64,000 nucleotides of DNA from Prevotella sp. MGM1 (GTDB lineage Bacteria; Bacteroidota; Bacteroidia; Bacteroidales; Bacteroidaceae): assembly GCF_002933775.1 (NCBI RefSeq), contig NZ_BEWV01000204.1, positions 1 through 64,000 of the forward strand, given 5' to 3'. This document shows, one piece after another, positions 26,288-34,565 of the stretch. Position 1 is the stretch's first letter, and each line of letters begins with the position of its first letter. The position numbers and the translations under genes are program-made. The notes below the pieces were generated by a model that had not been told where the DNA came from, made no database searches, and saw only the letters and a list, made by a program, of their open reading frames with translations.

Positions 26288-27442
26288 TTACGCTTCTTGT
26301 TCATCATCTTTTGATGATTTTTTTGCTTCAATAGCCGGAATAACGTTGTTGTTGCAATCGTCAATGGCTGCCTGTAGAACAGGTTGATAGACAGCAGCCT
26401 CCTGTTCACCCATCAAGGATTTCAATTCCTCGTAACGAGCCTTCATAGTAGATATACGCTTCGGAGTATTCGGTTTGTCCTTGCGAGTAAGGTATTTCAC
26501 GATGTCAGCCACCTGCTTCTTCTTTATCTCCTCCTGTTCACGGACAGCAGCCTGAGCAGGGTCGTTCGCCTTGATGAAGTCAATCACCGCCGCCTTGAAT
26601 GCTTCCTTATCCTCAATCTTGTCCCAATAAGGACGTAGCATGGTACGCAGTTCGGAAGGATTTACCTGTTTTTCCTCCATCTTTTTGATGAAAGTCGTGT
26701 CCTCTTTAAGGCGCACATACACAGCGGCCAATTCATCATCCACCCGTTCGTATATGCCTTCGTATTCCTCCACCAGTTTTGCAGCAGCTTGGGCGTGCGG
26801 TTCTATGTCCTTCGGATGTTTCCCATCAAGTGCCATCTGTTTTGCAATAGTTGCTTCCTCCGAAGCGCGGTTGCGCAGATCACGGACGGCATCCACAGCC
26901 TCTTGAAGTTTGAGGGGAAGCAGCCATTTCAGTTGGTCAAGATGAAGAAGCGCACCACCGGTTAGCGAGCCAGAGACCGTGGCAGGAGCCGGTGGAGTTT
27001 CGATGGGAATGTCCGCTTTCTTTCCGAATAGCGTTTCTTTATCTTCCTCCGCTTTACGTTCCTGTTCCTCCTTCAACGCACGGGCAGCAGCCTCCTGTTT
27101 GGTGGGTCGTCCCACATGCCGAACAAGAAGCGCCGGGTCGGAGAGATCCACCTTGGTATTCAACATCTTCTCCGCATCTGCCGTTACCTTGTCCGCATAG
27201 CGAGCCAGCGGTTTTATGCGTGAAATATAGTTTTTGAATCGAAGCGACTCTGCCACAAAAGATCGACAATAAGGGAAAGCAGACAGAAGAGACAGACCCA
27301 ACTCGAAATCATTGCGGAATGAAGTCGTCATGGTACGCGCTTTCATCAGTTCCGGCAACACACGGGACTGCCAATTACAGTAATCCTTTGTCCACGACTG
27401 CCGCTCCTCTTCCGACATCTGAGAGAATAATTTATTTGCCAT
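26288..27442 (-). CDS. Helical protein upstream of the terminase genes
   Basis: A 384-residue, mostly helical protein with a charged linker (EEQERKAEEDKETLF) followed by a Pro-rich segment and long helices (AVDAVRDLRNRASEEATIAK). It ends highly charged (KKSSKDDEQEA). First gene after a late promoter and followed by the terminase genes, so a packaging or head-assembly role is plausible. No family recognised. Confidence 0.55.
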   Translation of the reverse strand: MANKLFSQMSEEERQSWTKDYCNWQSRVLPELMKARTMTTSFRNDFELGLSLLSAFPYCRSFVAESLRFKNYISRIKPLARYADKVTADAEKMLNTKVDLSDPALLVRHVGRPTKQEAAARALKEEQERKAEEDKETLFGKKADIPIETPPAPATVSGSLTGGALLHLDQLKWLLPLKLQEAVDAVRDLRNRASEEATIAKQMALDGKHPKDIEPHAQAAAKLVEEYEGIYERVDDELAAVYVRLKEDTTFIKKMEEKQVNPSELRTMLRPYWDKIEDKEAFKAAVIDFIKANDPAQAAVREQEEIKKKQVADIVKYLTRKDKPNTPKRISTMKARYEELKSLMGEQEAAVYQPVLQAAIDDCNNNVIPAIEAKKSSKDDEQEA

Positions 27443-27493
27443 GATTTAATGAATTTATGAATGAATGAAACGATTGATTTATGAATTTATACG

Positions 27494-27530
27494 CAAAAAT
27501 AGGAACAGGGGAAGAAGAATGCGGGACAAA
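27494..27530 (-). promoter_or_regulatory. Phage late promoter (terminase unit)
   Basis: Minus strand: TTTGTCCC and TATTTTTG with 25 bases between TTTG and TA. The start codon is 52 bases downstream, farther than at the other sites. Confidence 0.75.
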
Positions 27531-27566
27531 ACAGGGGAGGAGGGGAAACCATGCAGGGACGGGAAT

Positions 27567-27598
27567 ATAAAAAACGTCCCTCGCTATAGTAAACGAGG
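27567..27598 (-). terminator. Terminator after the capsid unit
   Basis: CCTCG / CGAGG (579-583 and 594-598) form a short stem; on the minus strand GGACG and a run of six T follow. A second complementary pair, AGGGACG / CGTCCCT, overlaps it and could form an alternative fold. Confidence 0.5.
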
Positions 27599-27630
27599 AA
27601 CGCATTAGGAATATCTAAAAGACAACGGTT

Positions 27631-28188
27631 TTATCCTCCGGTAGTAGCAGCGGAAGCAAGCAGGGAATCCCAACCATCTTCCGGTGCTTCCACATAGAAG
27701 TTCGGGAAAGTGACACCACTAAGTTTGAACTCAAGAGTTGTCTGACGATCATCGCCAGGTGCGGCACCCGTGTCCGTCTTGATACCACCAGACTCCGCTT
27801 TGAGACGACGGTTGGGGTCATAGAGGATTTGGTTGTCTTCACCATCGGGTACGATGACACCGATGTTCAGGTTGTTGAAAGAACGAGCAAGCTCAGAAGT
27901 CTTGCGGTTTACCTTATCGAGGATAGCATTCCACGTCTGGTTGTAGCCACCATTTGGACCCTGACTTTCGCCCTGTACATGCTGCGAGTCGTCCTTCAGT
28001 TCAATTTTGTAGAGACCTTTTCCTGACTTAAAAGTAGGAGTAGAATACACATTCTTTGTGCGAGTAAGCGGTGCTGCAAGGTCACTCTTCAAGAAGACAT
28101 ACGCTACCGCAGCGGTGCCGGCTATGTTTTCCTCGCAGAAATCAGAGGTCAAGAAGTCCTCAAGATTCGGGCAATTCTGTTCAGCCAT
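27631..28188 (-). CDS. Probable major tail tube protein
   Basis: ATG at 28188 (MAEQNCPNLEDF) is preferred; the longer frame has no likely start region. The product is 185 residues. It is beta-rich with a central FKSGKGLYKIELKDDSQHV and a long loop holding GPNGGYN, and ends with a repeated Ala/Thr/Gly tail. Small abundant-type protein encoded directly after the major capsid protein, so tail tube or head decoration are the two options; I favour tail tube. Confidence 0.5.
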   Translation of the reverse strand: MAEQNCPNLEDFLTSDFCEENIAGTAAVAYVFLKSDLAAPLTRTKNVYSTPTFKSGKGLYKIELKDDSQHVQGESQGPNGGYNQTWNAILDKVNRKTSELARSFNNLNIGVIVPDGEDNQILYDPNRRLKAESGGIKTDTGAAPGDDRQTTLEFKLSGVTFPNFYVEAPEDGWDSLLASAATTGG

Positions 28189-28269
28189 AATTATGAATGA
28201 AATTTGAGTTATACATTGGTAAAATTGATGAGTGTCGGGTGACGGCAGTGATTCCGTCACCCGACAGAT

Positions 28270-29556
28270 TTACTCACTGAAGAAAGCTGTGAGGGCCATA
28301 GGCATCCCAGAAGCTGTGATGGAAATCTTGGCATCCGTCTTGCCGTTACTCCAAGACTTGAATGTCTTGCCAGTGTTAGGTACAGCCTCCAGTTCAATCA
28401 CATCATTTGCAGCAAAATCAGCCGGCTCAGTGTATGTCTCACCATTAACCTTTACAGAACCGGCACCATCTACAGACACCACCAGTTTAGAGTTCGTGTA
28501 GTCACCGTTTACCACGTCAGGAGCGATGGAGCCGTCGGACATGACAAACGTGCTGGACAGCGGAGAGAGCAGGCGAGTACCCTGAATGGACTGAACCTGG
28601 AAGATTACATCCTGTACATCCTCGTCGGAACCGAAATGCGTCTTGACAAAAGTCTGGTTGCTGAGCGAATCCACACCATACTGCAGGTTGTCAGGGATTG
28701 TAGCCATAAGGCGGTCGCCGACACCAAAGTTGTCAGAAGGAGCAAATTCTACCTTCGGCATTTCAGGGATGATGAAGTTTCCGTTAGGCTTTCCGTCAGC
28801 GCCCTTGAGGTATTCTACCTTGTCATTGCCGTGGAACTTGTTGGAATACCCCTGAGCGATATAGATACCACGCAGGATGTCGCAGTGGAGGATGACCTTC
28901 TTCTGCTTACGCAGACGAGCATCCCACTTTGTCCACCACTCCGCTACGACATCGTAAGGAGTAGAGTCGTGCGCATCAGTAGGTGCGGTAATGGCCTCGC
29001 AAGCGACAAGATTCCCGTTCTGAGAACTGATAATTCCATCAGCCACATCATGAGCGATAACCGTGTGGAAACCATCGTAGAGTGAGAGTTTCTGGAGGTC
29101 TTCGTCCTCTGCTGTCTCGTTCTCCATATTACCGAAGAAAAGGTTAGAAGTCAGATCCTCGGCATAAGACATCAGAATAGCCTCGCAAGCCTCTGTAGCG
29201 AGAGGGTACAGCCCACCAGGTTTACCATCAGTGCCAAAGACCGTCTCGACATAGTTGTCGATGTTGTCTTTGTAACGGTTCCAGGTCAGTTTAGCCACCA
29301 ACTCGCGTTCCTTGAGGAAGCCAATCTTGTTTTGTACAGGCGTACCCACCTTCTTACGACGAGTGGTGCCACCCTTGCGGACGAGGAGGTGGTCAGTCCT
29401 CTTGAACTTTACACCGGAAATCACCTTAATGCCCAAACGGGTGAGCAATTCAGGGTCGTAGTAAGCAGGACCCATGACGATCTGCTTTCCTACTTGGTTG
29501 GCCACTTGAGTGAGCGCCTCACGGCCAATGAACACAGGAGCATTATTTTCAGCCAT
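28270..29556 (-). CDS. Major capsid protein with a C-terminal surface domain
   Basis: A 428-residue protein following the protease/scaffold gene, the usual place of the major capsid protein. The main part contains VFGTDGKPGGLYPLATEACE and VVAEWWTKWDARLRKQKKVI; typical of Bacteroidetes phage capsids. The last 75 residues (VVSVDGAGSVKVNGETY ... GKTFKSWSNGKTDAKISI) match the InlB-type B-repeat, a beta-sandwich seen in surface adhesins. That part would project outside the shell, like the Ig domains on other phage heads. Encoded in a unit ending at the terminator 27567-27598. Confidence 0.8.
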   Translation of the reverse strand: MAENNAPVFIGREALTQVANQVGKQIVMGPAYYDPELLTRLGIKVISGVKFKRTDHLLVRKGGTTRRKKVGTPVQNKIGFLKERELVAKLTWNRYKDNIDNYVETVFGTDGKPGGLYPLATEACEAILMSYAEDLTSNLFFGNMENETAEDEDLQKLSLYDGFHTVIAHDVADGIISSQNGNLVACEAITAPTDAHDSTPYDVVAEWWTKWDARLRKQKKVILHCDILRGIYIAQGYSNKFHGNDKVEYLKGADGKPNGNFIIPEMPKVEFAPSDNFGVGDRLMATIPDNLQYGVDSLSNQTFVKTHFGSDEDVQDVIFQVQSIQGTRLLSPLSSTFVMSDGSIAPDVVNGDYTNSKLVVSVDGAGSVKVNGETYTEPADFAANDVIELEAVPNTGKTFKSWSNGKTDAKISITASGMPMALTAFFSE

Positions 29557-29589
29557 TGTTCTAAGAATTTTAGTTTTATACTATGATAA

Positions 29590-31146
29590 TTACTTGTGGA
29601 GTTTTGCCTTGTATTCGTCAAGAATACGCTTATTCTCCATCGGAGAGAGATTGTCATTGTAGGCCGGCATACCGCCTTCCTTGGTCAGATTAACACCTCT
29701 GCCGTTGGTAGATGGACTTTCATCTGTTGTTTCGGCAGCAGTGTGGGTAAGCGCAGTAATCTGTGCATCACGGTCGGCGATGGCCTGCTGTGCCGTAGCC
29801 AGTTGTTCCTGCACGTCATGCAGCTGCTGCTCCGCCGTCTGACGAGCCTCCTGTTCAGCCTGGATAGCCTGAGCGTGCTCGTTACGAAGTTCGGAGAGCG
29901 CCTGCTCATGTGCAGCGTTCAATTCCTGTTCACGATTTGCGATTGCATTCTGACGGTCAGCGGCATTATCGGCCACCTGCTGTTCCAGTTCTGCAACACG
30001 GTTTTCGGCCTTCTGCCTTGCAGCAGCCGAATCAGCGAGCGACGTTTCCATTTGGTCGAGCATGGCCGGCACGAAGTGTGCCCCCTCCTCATTGACCACC
30101 AGTTCCTGTACGCCACACGCCGAAGCGATGTGAGTGTATTCCTTCATTTTGGATTTAGTTTGAGAATTAGAAGTTTCTTGTGAAGCGCCACCATCGGTGG
30201 CGTTAGATTTTGTTTTTCCGGGTGCTTGTTTGGTGCGCGTTATACGTGCCGCCCCATCGTAGAGCGCGAAAGCACGAAGAATGGTGTCGCCGAAAGAAGC
30301 CTGAGCGTCACAGAGCACACCCGCCACATCCTCGGCATTGAATATCTTGCCATGAATATGGTCGTCGGTCGCTGCGGGGAAAGCAGCAAGCACATCCGAG
30401 CGAAACTCCACACCGAGGTCAGAAAGTTCTTTGACCAGAAGTTTGTCGTTGCCCTCATTCGCTATGTCACGGATGCAACGGTTCTTATCGAACGACTCAG
30501 GGTCGTAAATCTCGTGATACGTCTCGTTGGTATATTTGTTCATTTCTCCGTCCTTCTCCGTATAAAAGGCCGCCATCACACCAATACAACCTATACGGTT
30601 TTTCTGGTGCATGAAATACACCTCATCACACAATGAAGCGAGGTACATACCGGCCGACGCGCACATGCCGTCGATGAAAGCAAGGACAGGTTGGTTGAGC
30701 GAGTGCGCATATTCGATGGCCTGCTGGAAATCATTTTTCGCCCATGCCGATCCACCCGGCGTGTCGATATAGAAGATATGTCCCCGGCACATCTTATCGT
30801 TGGCCGCCCGGACGAGCCAGTCACGAAGTTCTGCAGAACCATAGGAACAAGCACCCCCATTGCGAGTGATAGGTCCCTGAACAGGCAGCACATTGACGAA
30901 AGGAGTCTCCATTGAACCGAGTTTCCAAGAATACTTCACCTTACCATCATCCGTAACCTGATATTCGAGAATATCAGGAACAGCACCTTGTGTGTGCTGT
31001 ACAGCCACAAAAGGATGCTTCTTCTCCTTAAAAGAGATGGGCGAATGCGTATTCAAGTTGTGTTCAATCACCGAACGAGAAGCGTGAACAAAATCCGGAG
31101 AAATCATCCACAATTTGGTAGTCAGTATTTCAAGCAATCCATTCAT
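29590..31146 (-). CDS. Head maturation protease fused to scaffold
   Basis: A 518-residue protein. Residues about 85-300 are a serine protease of the S49 (SppA-like) clan: a nucleophile Ser164 in DGMCASAGMYLAS, preceded by FYIDTPGGSAW and followed by CDEVYFMHQKNRIGCIGV. Residues about 334-480 form a long Gln/Ala/Glu-rich coiled coil of the scaffold type, and the end (MENKRILDEYKAKLHK) is a charged helix that may bind capsid subunits. A methionine at residue 334 (DNA 30147) could start the scaffold separately, as in phage lambda C/Nu3. The product guides and then cleaves the capsid shell. Confidence 0.8.
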   Translation of the reverse strand: MNGLLEILTTKLWMISPDFVHASRSVIEHNLNTHSPISFKEKKHPFVAVQHTQGAVPDILEYQVTDDGKVKYSWKLGSMETPFVNVLPVQGPITRNGGACSYGSAELRDWLVRAANDKMCRGHIFYIDTPGGSAWAKNDFQQAIEYAHSLNQPVLAFIDGMCASAGMYLASLCDEVYFMHQKNRIGCIGVMAAFYTEKDGEMNKYTNETYHEIYDPESFDKNRCIRDIANEGNDKLLVKELSDLGVEFRSDVLAAFPAATDDHIHGKIFNAEDVAGVLCDAQASFGDTILRAFALYDGAARITRTKQAPGKTKSNATDGGASQETSNSQTKSKMKEYTHIASACGVQELVVNEEGAHFVPAMLDQMETSLADSAAARQKAENRVAELEQQVADNAADRQNAIANREQELNAAHEQALSELRNEHAQAIQAEQEARQTAEQQLHDVQEQLATAQQAIADRDAQITALTHTAAETTDESPSTNGRGVNLTKEGGMPAYNDNLSPMENKRILDEYKAKLHK

Positions 31147-31174
31147 ATATTTGAATTATTGAATTTTCATATTG

Positions 31175-31223
31175 CAAAAATAAGAAAGCGGGATAGGGGA
31201 GAATGGAATGGGAAAGAGACAAA
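31175..31223 (-). promoter_or_regulatory. Divergent late promoter (capsid unit)
   Basis: TATTTTTG lies 29 bases before the start codon of the protease gene. The upstream box reads TTTGTCTC and is 37 bases from TA instead of 25, with extra AATGG-type sequence between. It appears to be a degenerate or differently spaced member of the late promoter set. Confidence 0.35.
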
Positions 31224-31330
31224 AAAGAACGTTTTAGGGAGTAGAAGCAAGTAAATTTCACTACTTACAGAACATTCCAAATGATGAAAGAACGACTCAC
31301 AAGATGGAAAAATACAAGATATAATTACAG

Positions 31331-31365
31331 AGAAAAACAAAAAGGCCGACAGAAAACTGCCGGCC
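31331..31365 (-). terminator. Terminator of the middle unit
   Basis: GGCCGACAG / CTGCCGGCC (344-352 and 357-365), eight of nine pairs matching, close a 4-base loop. On the minus strand TTTTTGTTTTT follows. It lies downstream of the gene at 31452 and ends the unit that starts at the promoter 40551-40581. The rest of 31147-31451 holds the divergent promoter but no gene. Confidence 0.8.
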
Positions 31366-31451
31366 CAAAACAAAAGTTAAACCCAACGCCGTCACGCAGA
31401 CGACCATTATCCAATCTTTTTACCTTGTACCACTATACCTATATATATATA

Positions 31452-31928
31452 TTATGAAAGCGCGATAAGAGCACTCAGAGAAGACAACTTTATTTTGATT
31501 GTGAGAGAAGAGCTTGATGATTCCGTATTTTCCGTATTGCATACCGAAGTGTTAGCGAGCGAGCGAGACAACCATTTTGTATTGTCATCACGCGTAAAAA
31601 CCACATGGAAGTCCTGTAAGTACAAAGGCTCCAAGGCATTTACCACCTCTGCACGCCGTAAGGTCACTGACAATTGGATGTCATGCTCATAGACAACACC
31701 TGCAGACTGACGAGTATCAGAGACTTTGACCATAGGATAGTCCGCCATCACAAATTCACCATCGTCAGGAGAGAGTGAGAAAGCTGCCACCGGAGTACCA
31801 GACAAAGCCCCCTCTGCAAGTGCCATAGACTTCGAGGAGACATTGAACGGGATAGGGAACGTACATTGGCTATCCAAATAAATCTCCATACGGACAATAT
31901 CTGATATATGGTTTTCGAGACAAGACAT
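31452..31928 (-). CDS. Hypothetical virion-type protein
   Basis: A 158-residue protein: EIYLDSQCTFPIPFNVSSKS, a beta-rich centre (VVYEHDIQLSVTLRRAEVV) and a Ser-rich tail with SSSSSLTIKIKL. No family recognised. It is the last gene of the middle unit, next to head genes; a minor head or tail protein is plausible. Confidence 0.5.
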   Translation of the reverse strand: MSCLENHISDIVRMEIYLDSQCTFPIPFNVSSKSMALAEGALSGTPVAAFSLSPDDGEFVMADYPMVKVSDTRQSAGVVYEHDIQLSVTLRRAEVVNALEPLYLQDFHVVFTRDDNTKWLSRSLANTSVCNTENTESSSSSLTIKIKLSSLSALIALS

Positions 31929-32102
31929 AATATAATACTATTAAAGATTATCAGAAAAACAAGCAAATAAACGAGAACACCCAACATCCATAACTGGGAG
32001 AGAAGTATGAGCGGACAGACTGCCGCCATAAAAACATCGAAAACATATCATTATTTAACTATTTTTATGTATCAATTTTAATTTTGTTTACATATCATTT
32101 TT

Positions 32103-32849
32103 TCAATCTTCACCATCATATTTTGGTCGTCCACCCGTCAGTTCGTGTTCATCAATGCGAGATACAAGACCATCCTTGATGATGGCAGGACTGCTTGCCA
32201 AGTATGTCGCTTCATTGTGCCATCTCTGTTTGAGGCGTCTCAATGTTTCCCTTTCGTTAAGATCGTGAGACACTGGAATGTCGTATTCCATAAAGAACCG
32301 TTCCATGATTTCCACGTCAGAACGATGGATATTGTTTGCCTGAGCAAAGATGCGGTTGCGCGTCTCGAAATCGAGGAATACCCGGATAAACGACTCACGA
32401 AGGAGTTTACGCAGTTGGTTTGCCGCCGATGAGTCCAGCGTGTAAGACTTTGTGGTGCGCTCCACATGTCCATTAACATAAATCTCCCTTGGAATCTGTA
32501 CACAAAGGAACTCGTAGGCATCCGTTTTAGTCCGGTTGTTAAGTTGTTCCAACGTACAAATCTCCGCATAAGACAGATAGTCCTCCGGGTTACGTAAGAT
32601 GATAGGCTTACCACCCTGCGGCAATCGTCCACGCAACATATTCTGCCAGGCCGACTGCGAGTAGCATGATGCACGATGCTGCTTGGCTTCCGGAACGATG
32701 CGCAATCCATTAGCCAGCACCACGTACTCCTGCGTGTATGGAGAAAACACAACAGGCTGGTGAGCAGGCATTGACATGCCATCACCAGTCGCCCGCATGA
32801 AAGCAGCAACATATCTGGAAGTACGGATATAAATGTTCGCCATAATCAA
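32103..32849 (-). CDS. Hypothetical protein, 248 residues
   Basis: An unrecognised protein; a start at 32843 (MANIYIRTS) is equally possible. Beta-rich start, then AWQNMLRGRLPQGGKPII and a helical second half with many Arg residues (LRKLLRESFIRVFLDFETRNRI). It appears complete and soluble. It is separated from the 31928 gene by a 174-base AT-rich gap without obvious signals. Its role is unknown. Confidence 0.55.
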   Translation of the reverse strand: MIMANIYIRTSRYVAAFMRATGDGMSMPAHQPVVFSPYTQEYVVLANGLRIVPEAKQHRASCYSQSAWQNMLRGRLPQGGKPIILRNPEDYLSYAEICTLEQLNNRTKTDAYEFLCVQIPREIYVNGHVERTTKSYTLDSSAANQLRKLLRESFIRVFLDFETRNRIFAQANNIHRSDVEIMERFFMEYDIPVSHDLNERETLRRLKQRWHNEATYLASSPAIIKDGLVSRIDEHELTGGRPKYDGED

Positions 32850-32888
32850 ATGTAAATATATAGTAAATAGACTTATATAAGAGACAAT

Positions 32889-33077
32889 TCATCTGTTATC
32901 GCCAGAGCCACTTATCTTATGTCGTTCCATACAAGACTTCAGTTTTTTGATGTTCATAGCGATATTCTTAAATTGGGATCCAGCATCATTCAACAGTGTG
33001 GAACAAGACAAAAAAGCCACACTGACTTCCTTAGCCAGTTTAACCCGTTTATACTGTTGATATTCTTTCAGAGTCAT
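32889..33077 (-). CDS. Small hypothetical protein
   Basis: A 62-residue basic protein (MTLKEYQQYKRVKLAKEV, ending HKISGSGDNR) with two predicted helices. It lies in the gap between two supported genes of the same strand. Unrecognised; could be a small regulator. Confidence 0.4.
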   Translation of the reverse strand: MTLKEYQQYKRVKLAKEVSVAFLSCSTLLNDAGSQFKNIAMNIKKLKSCMERHKISGSGDNR

Positions 33078-33100
33078 ATTTGAATAAAGTTATTGATTGT

Positions 33101-33427
33101 TCATTCATAACAGAAACGTAAGTTCAACCATCTTGCCACCTCCTTTTCAAGAGCGCAGCCACGAGAACTTTCGTGACCTTTGAGCAAACAAATCTCATCG
33201 CACGAGGCGAGAAAGAGACAGTCGAGTATGACCTGATATTTATATGGTATTCGTTCAAACAACGGTTGCAAGATACCCCACATACGAGTGGGATTAACAG
33301 GCTGCTCATCAGACTCACGTATCAGTTGCTCGATTCGATGGAAGTGGAGCATGTAATCCTTTTTTGTACGTCCAGACATAGGACCTGATATATAGACCCG
33401 AGCCTTTCTCGTTTTTTTATTTCTCAT
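33101..33427 (-). CDS. DUF4406-type nucleoside deoxyribosyltransferase-like protein
   Basis: A 108-residue protein of the DUF4406 group. The marker YISGPMSG is at residues 12-19, and SRGCALEKEVA lies near the end with the conserved Glu. Relatives have the fold of 2-deoxyribosyltransferases, which move bases between nucleosides; the substrate here is not known. Its presence beside ThyX and a DNA methyltransferase in the same unit fits nucleotide metabolism. Confidence 0.7.
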   Translation of the reverse strand: MRNKKTRKARVYISGPMSGRTKKDYMLHFHRIEQLIRESDEQPVNPTRMWGILQPLFERIPYKYQVILDCLFLASCDEICLLKGHESSRGCALEKEVARWLNLRFCYE

Positions 33428-33436
33428 TGATTAAAT

Positions 33437-33991
33437 TCATTTTTTCATAAAACATATCCAATGGGTATTACTCCTTTTACCAGAAATATGTCCAAATACA
33501 GGCTTTTCTGATGTCAGTTTCAGAACTTCGGAAACTTTGATGTCTGTTTCATTCCATTTGAATATGAGAAATCCACCGTGCATCAGAACTCTGAAACATT
33601 CATTGAAACCCTTGGACAACATATCGCGCCAATCTGAATACAATGCACCATATTTGATATGCTGATACCCTTTTGGTGTTGCTTTCTCATTAAGACTGCC
33701 ATATATGTCAGCAAATTTTGAATTGCCGACGTTTCGCAACAGATGGGGGGGGTCAAAAACAACCATTGAAAAGTGTTCGTCTTCATACGGCATATTTGTG
33801 AAGTCTGCCTGAATATCAGGATCTACTTCAAATGTTCGTCCATCACACAACGTCGTTTCAAAACTGCGAATGTCTTGAAATAGCACCCTATCGTCGTTCT
33901 TGTCGAAGTAGAACATTTTTCCACCACAACAAGCATCAAGAATTGGCGAAGTATCTGTTTTGTTTATTTCTTTATGGTTTCTCATTGACAA
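33437..33991 (-). CDS. Adenine-N6-type DNA methyltransferase
   Basis: A 184-residue class I methyltransferase. Motif I reads LDACCGGKMF (SAM binding) and motif IV reads DPPH followed by L (VFDPPHLLRN), matching the DPPW/Y/F box of N6-adenine enzymes. Also visible: LSKGFNECFRVLMHGGFLIFKWNE, the family's C-terminal strand. It is too short to hold a separate target domain. The Pro-Pro of DPPH is coded by a run of eight C. The start overlaps the next gene by 20 bases. Confidence 0.7.
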   Translation of the reverse strand: MSMRNHKEINKTDTSPILDACCGGKMFYFDKNDDRVLFQDIRSFETTLCDGRTFEVDPDIQADFTNMPYEDEHFSMVVFDPPHLLRNVGNSKFADIYGSLNEKATPKGYQHIKYGALYSDWRDMLSKGFNECFRVLMHGGFLIFKWNETDIKVSEVLKLTSEKPVFGHISGKRSNTHWICFMKK

Positions 33992-34565
33992 AATCCATTT
34001 GAGACAATTTATTATATAGAATCTTTACCGAAAGACGCGCATTGTCCGAAAGCACCAGTTTGTCAGGAGAGATATAAGCATCTAATGCGTCACGGAGCGA
34101 ATCGAGAGTAGGGTTAGGCGCACAATCATGGTGTCCGCATCGCTCCATTATCAGCTCATCCATTTTCCGATTATGCTCCTTGAGTAATTCCAGCATCATA
34201 TATCCGCACAAGGCTTCGGTACGCATATCCTGATAAGGTGCATTCGGAAGAAGACGACGTATGTCGTTATTCATTGAGCACCACAGCACGGTAAAGTCAT
34301 TTGCCGCTACCTTCAGAAATTTCTGCGATAGGGTAGAAATGCGCTTAATACCCATGTCATCCAAATTCTTTCTGAGTAGTTCATCATACCTTTTATACAG
34401 GACACCTACGGTGCGTGAAAGTTTTTTAAGCACCTCTATACGGTATTTTGCTGCCAGTTCCGTGGTACGAACCGCATACTGCCATGCTATGTCCGCTATT
34501 ACCAATGGTCCCAATGCCATAAAGTAATTCTCCTGTTTGGTAAAAACCTTCAAGCGTTGTTCCAC
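33972..34565 (-). CDS. Helical protein after the radical SAM gene
   Basis: As listed it starts at GTG 34565. The open frame extends further upstream with protein-like sequence (EEVFRQQVRQSVEQRL), right up to the C11 tract at 34605-34615. One fewer C would fuse it in frame to the radical SAM gene, giving about 515 residues. The 197-residue part is helical and ends with a potential coiled coil (LDAYISPDKLVLSDNARLS...). No family recognised. Confidence 0.5.
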   Translation of the reverse strand: MEQRLKVFTKQENYFMALGPLVIADIAWQYAVRTTELAAKYRIEVLKKLSRTVGVLYKRYDELLRKNLDDMGIKRISTLSQKFLKVAANDFTVLWCSMNNDIRRLLPNAPYQDMRTEALCGYMMLELLKEHNRKMDELIMERCGHHDCAPNPTLDSLRDALDAYISPDKLVLSDNARLSVKILYNKLSQMDFVNEKP

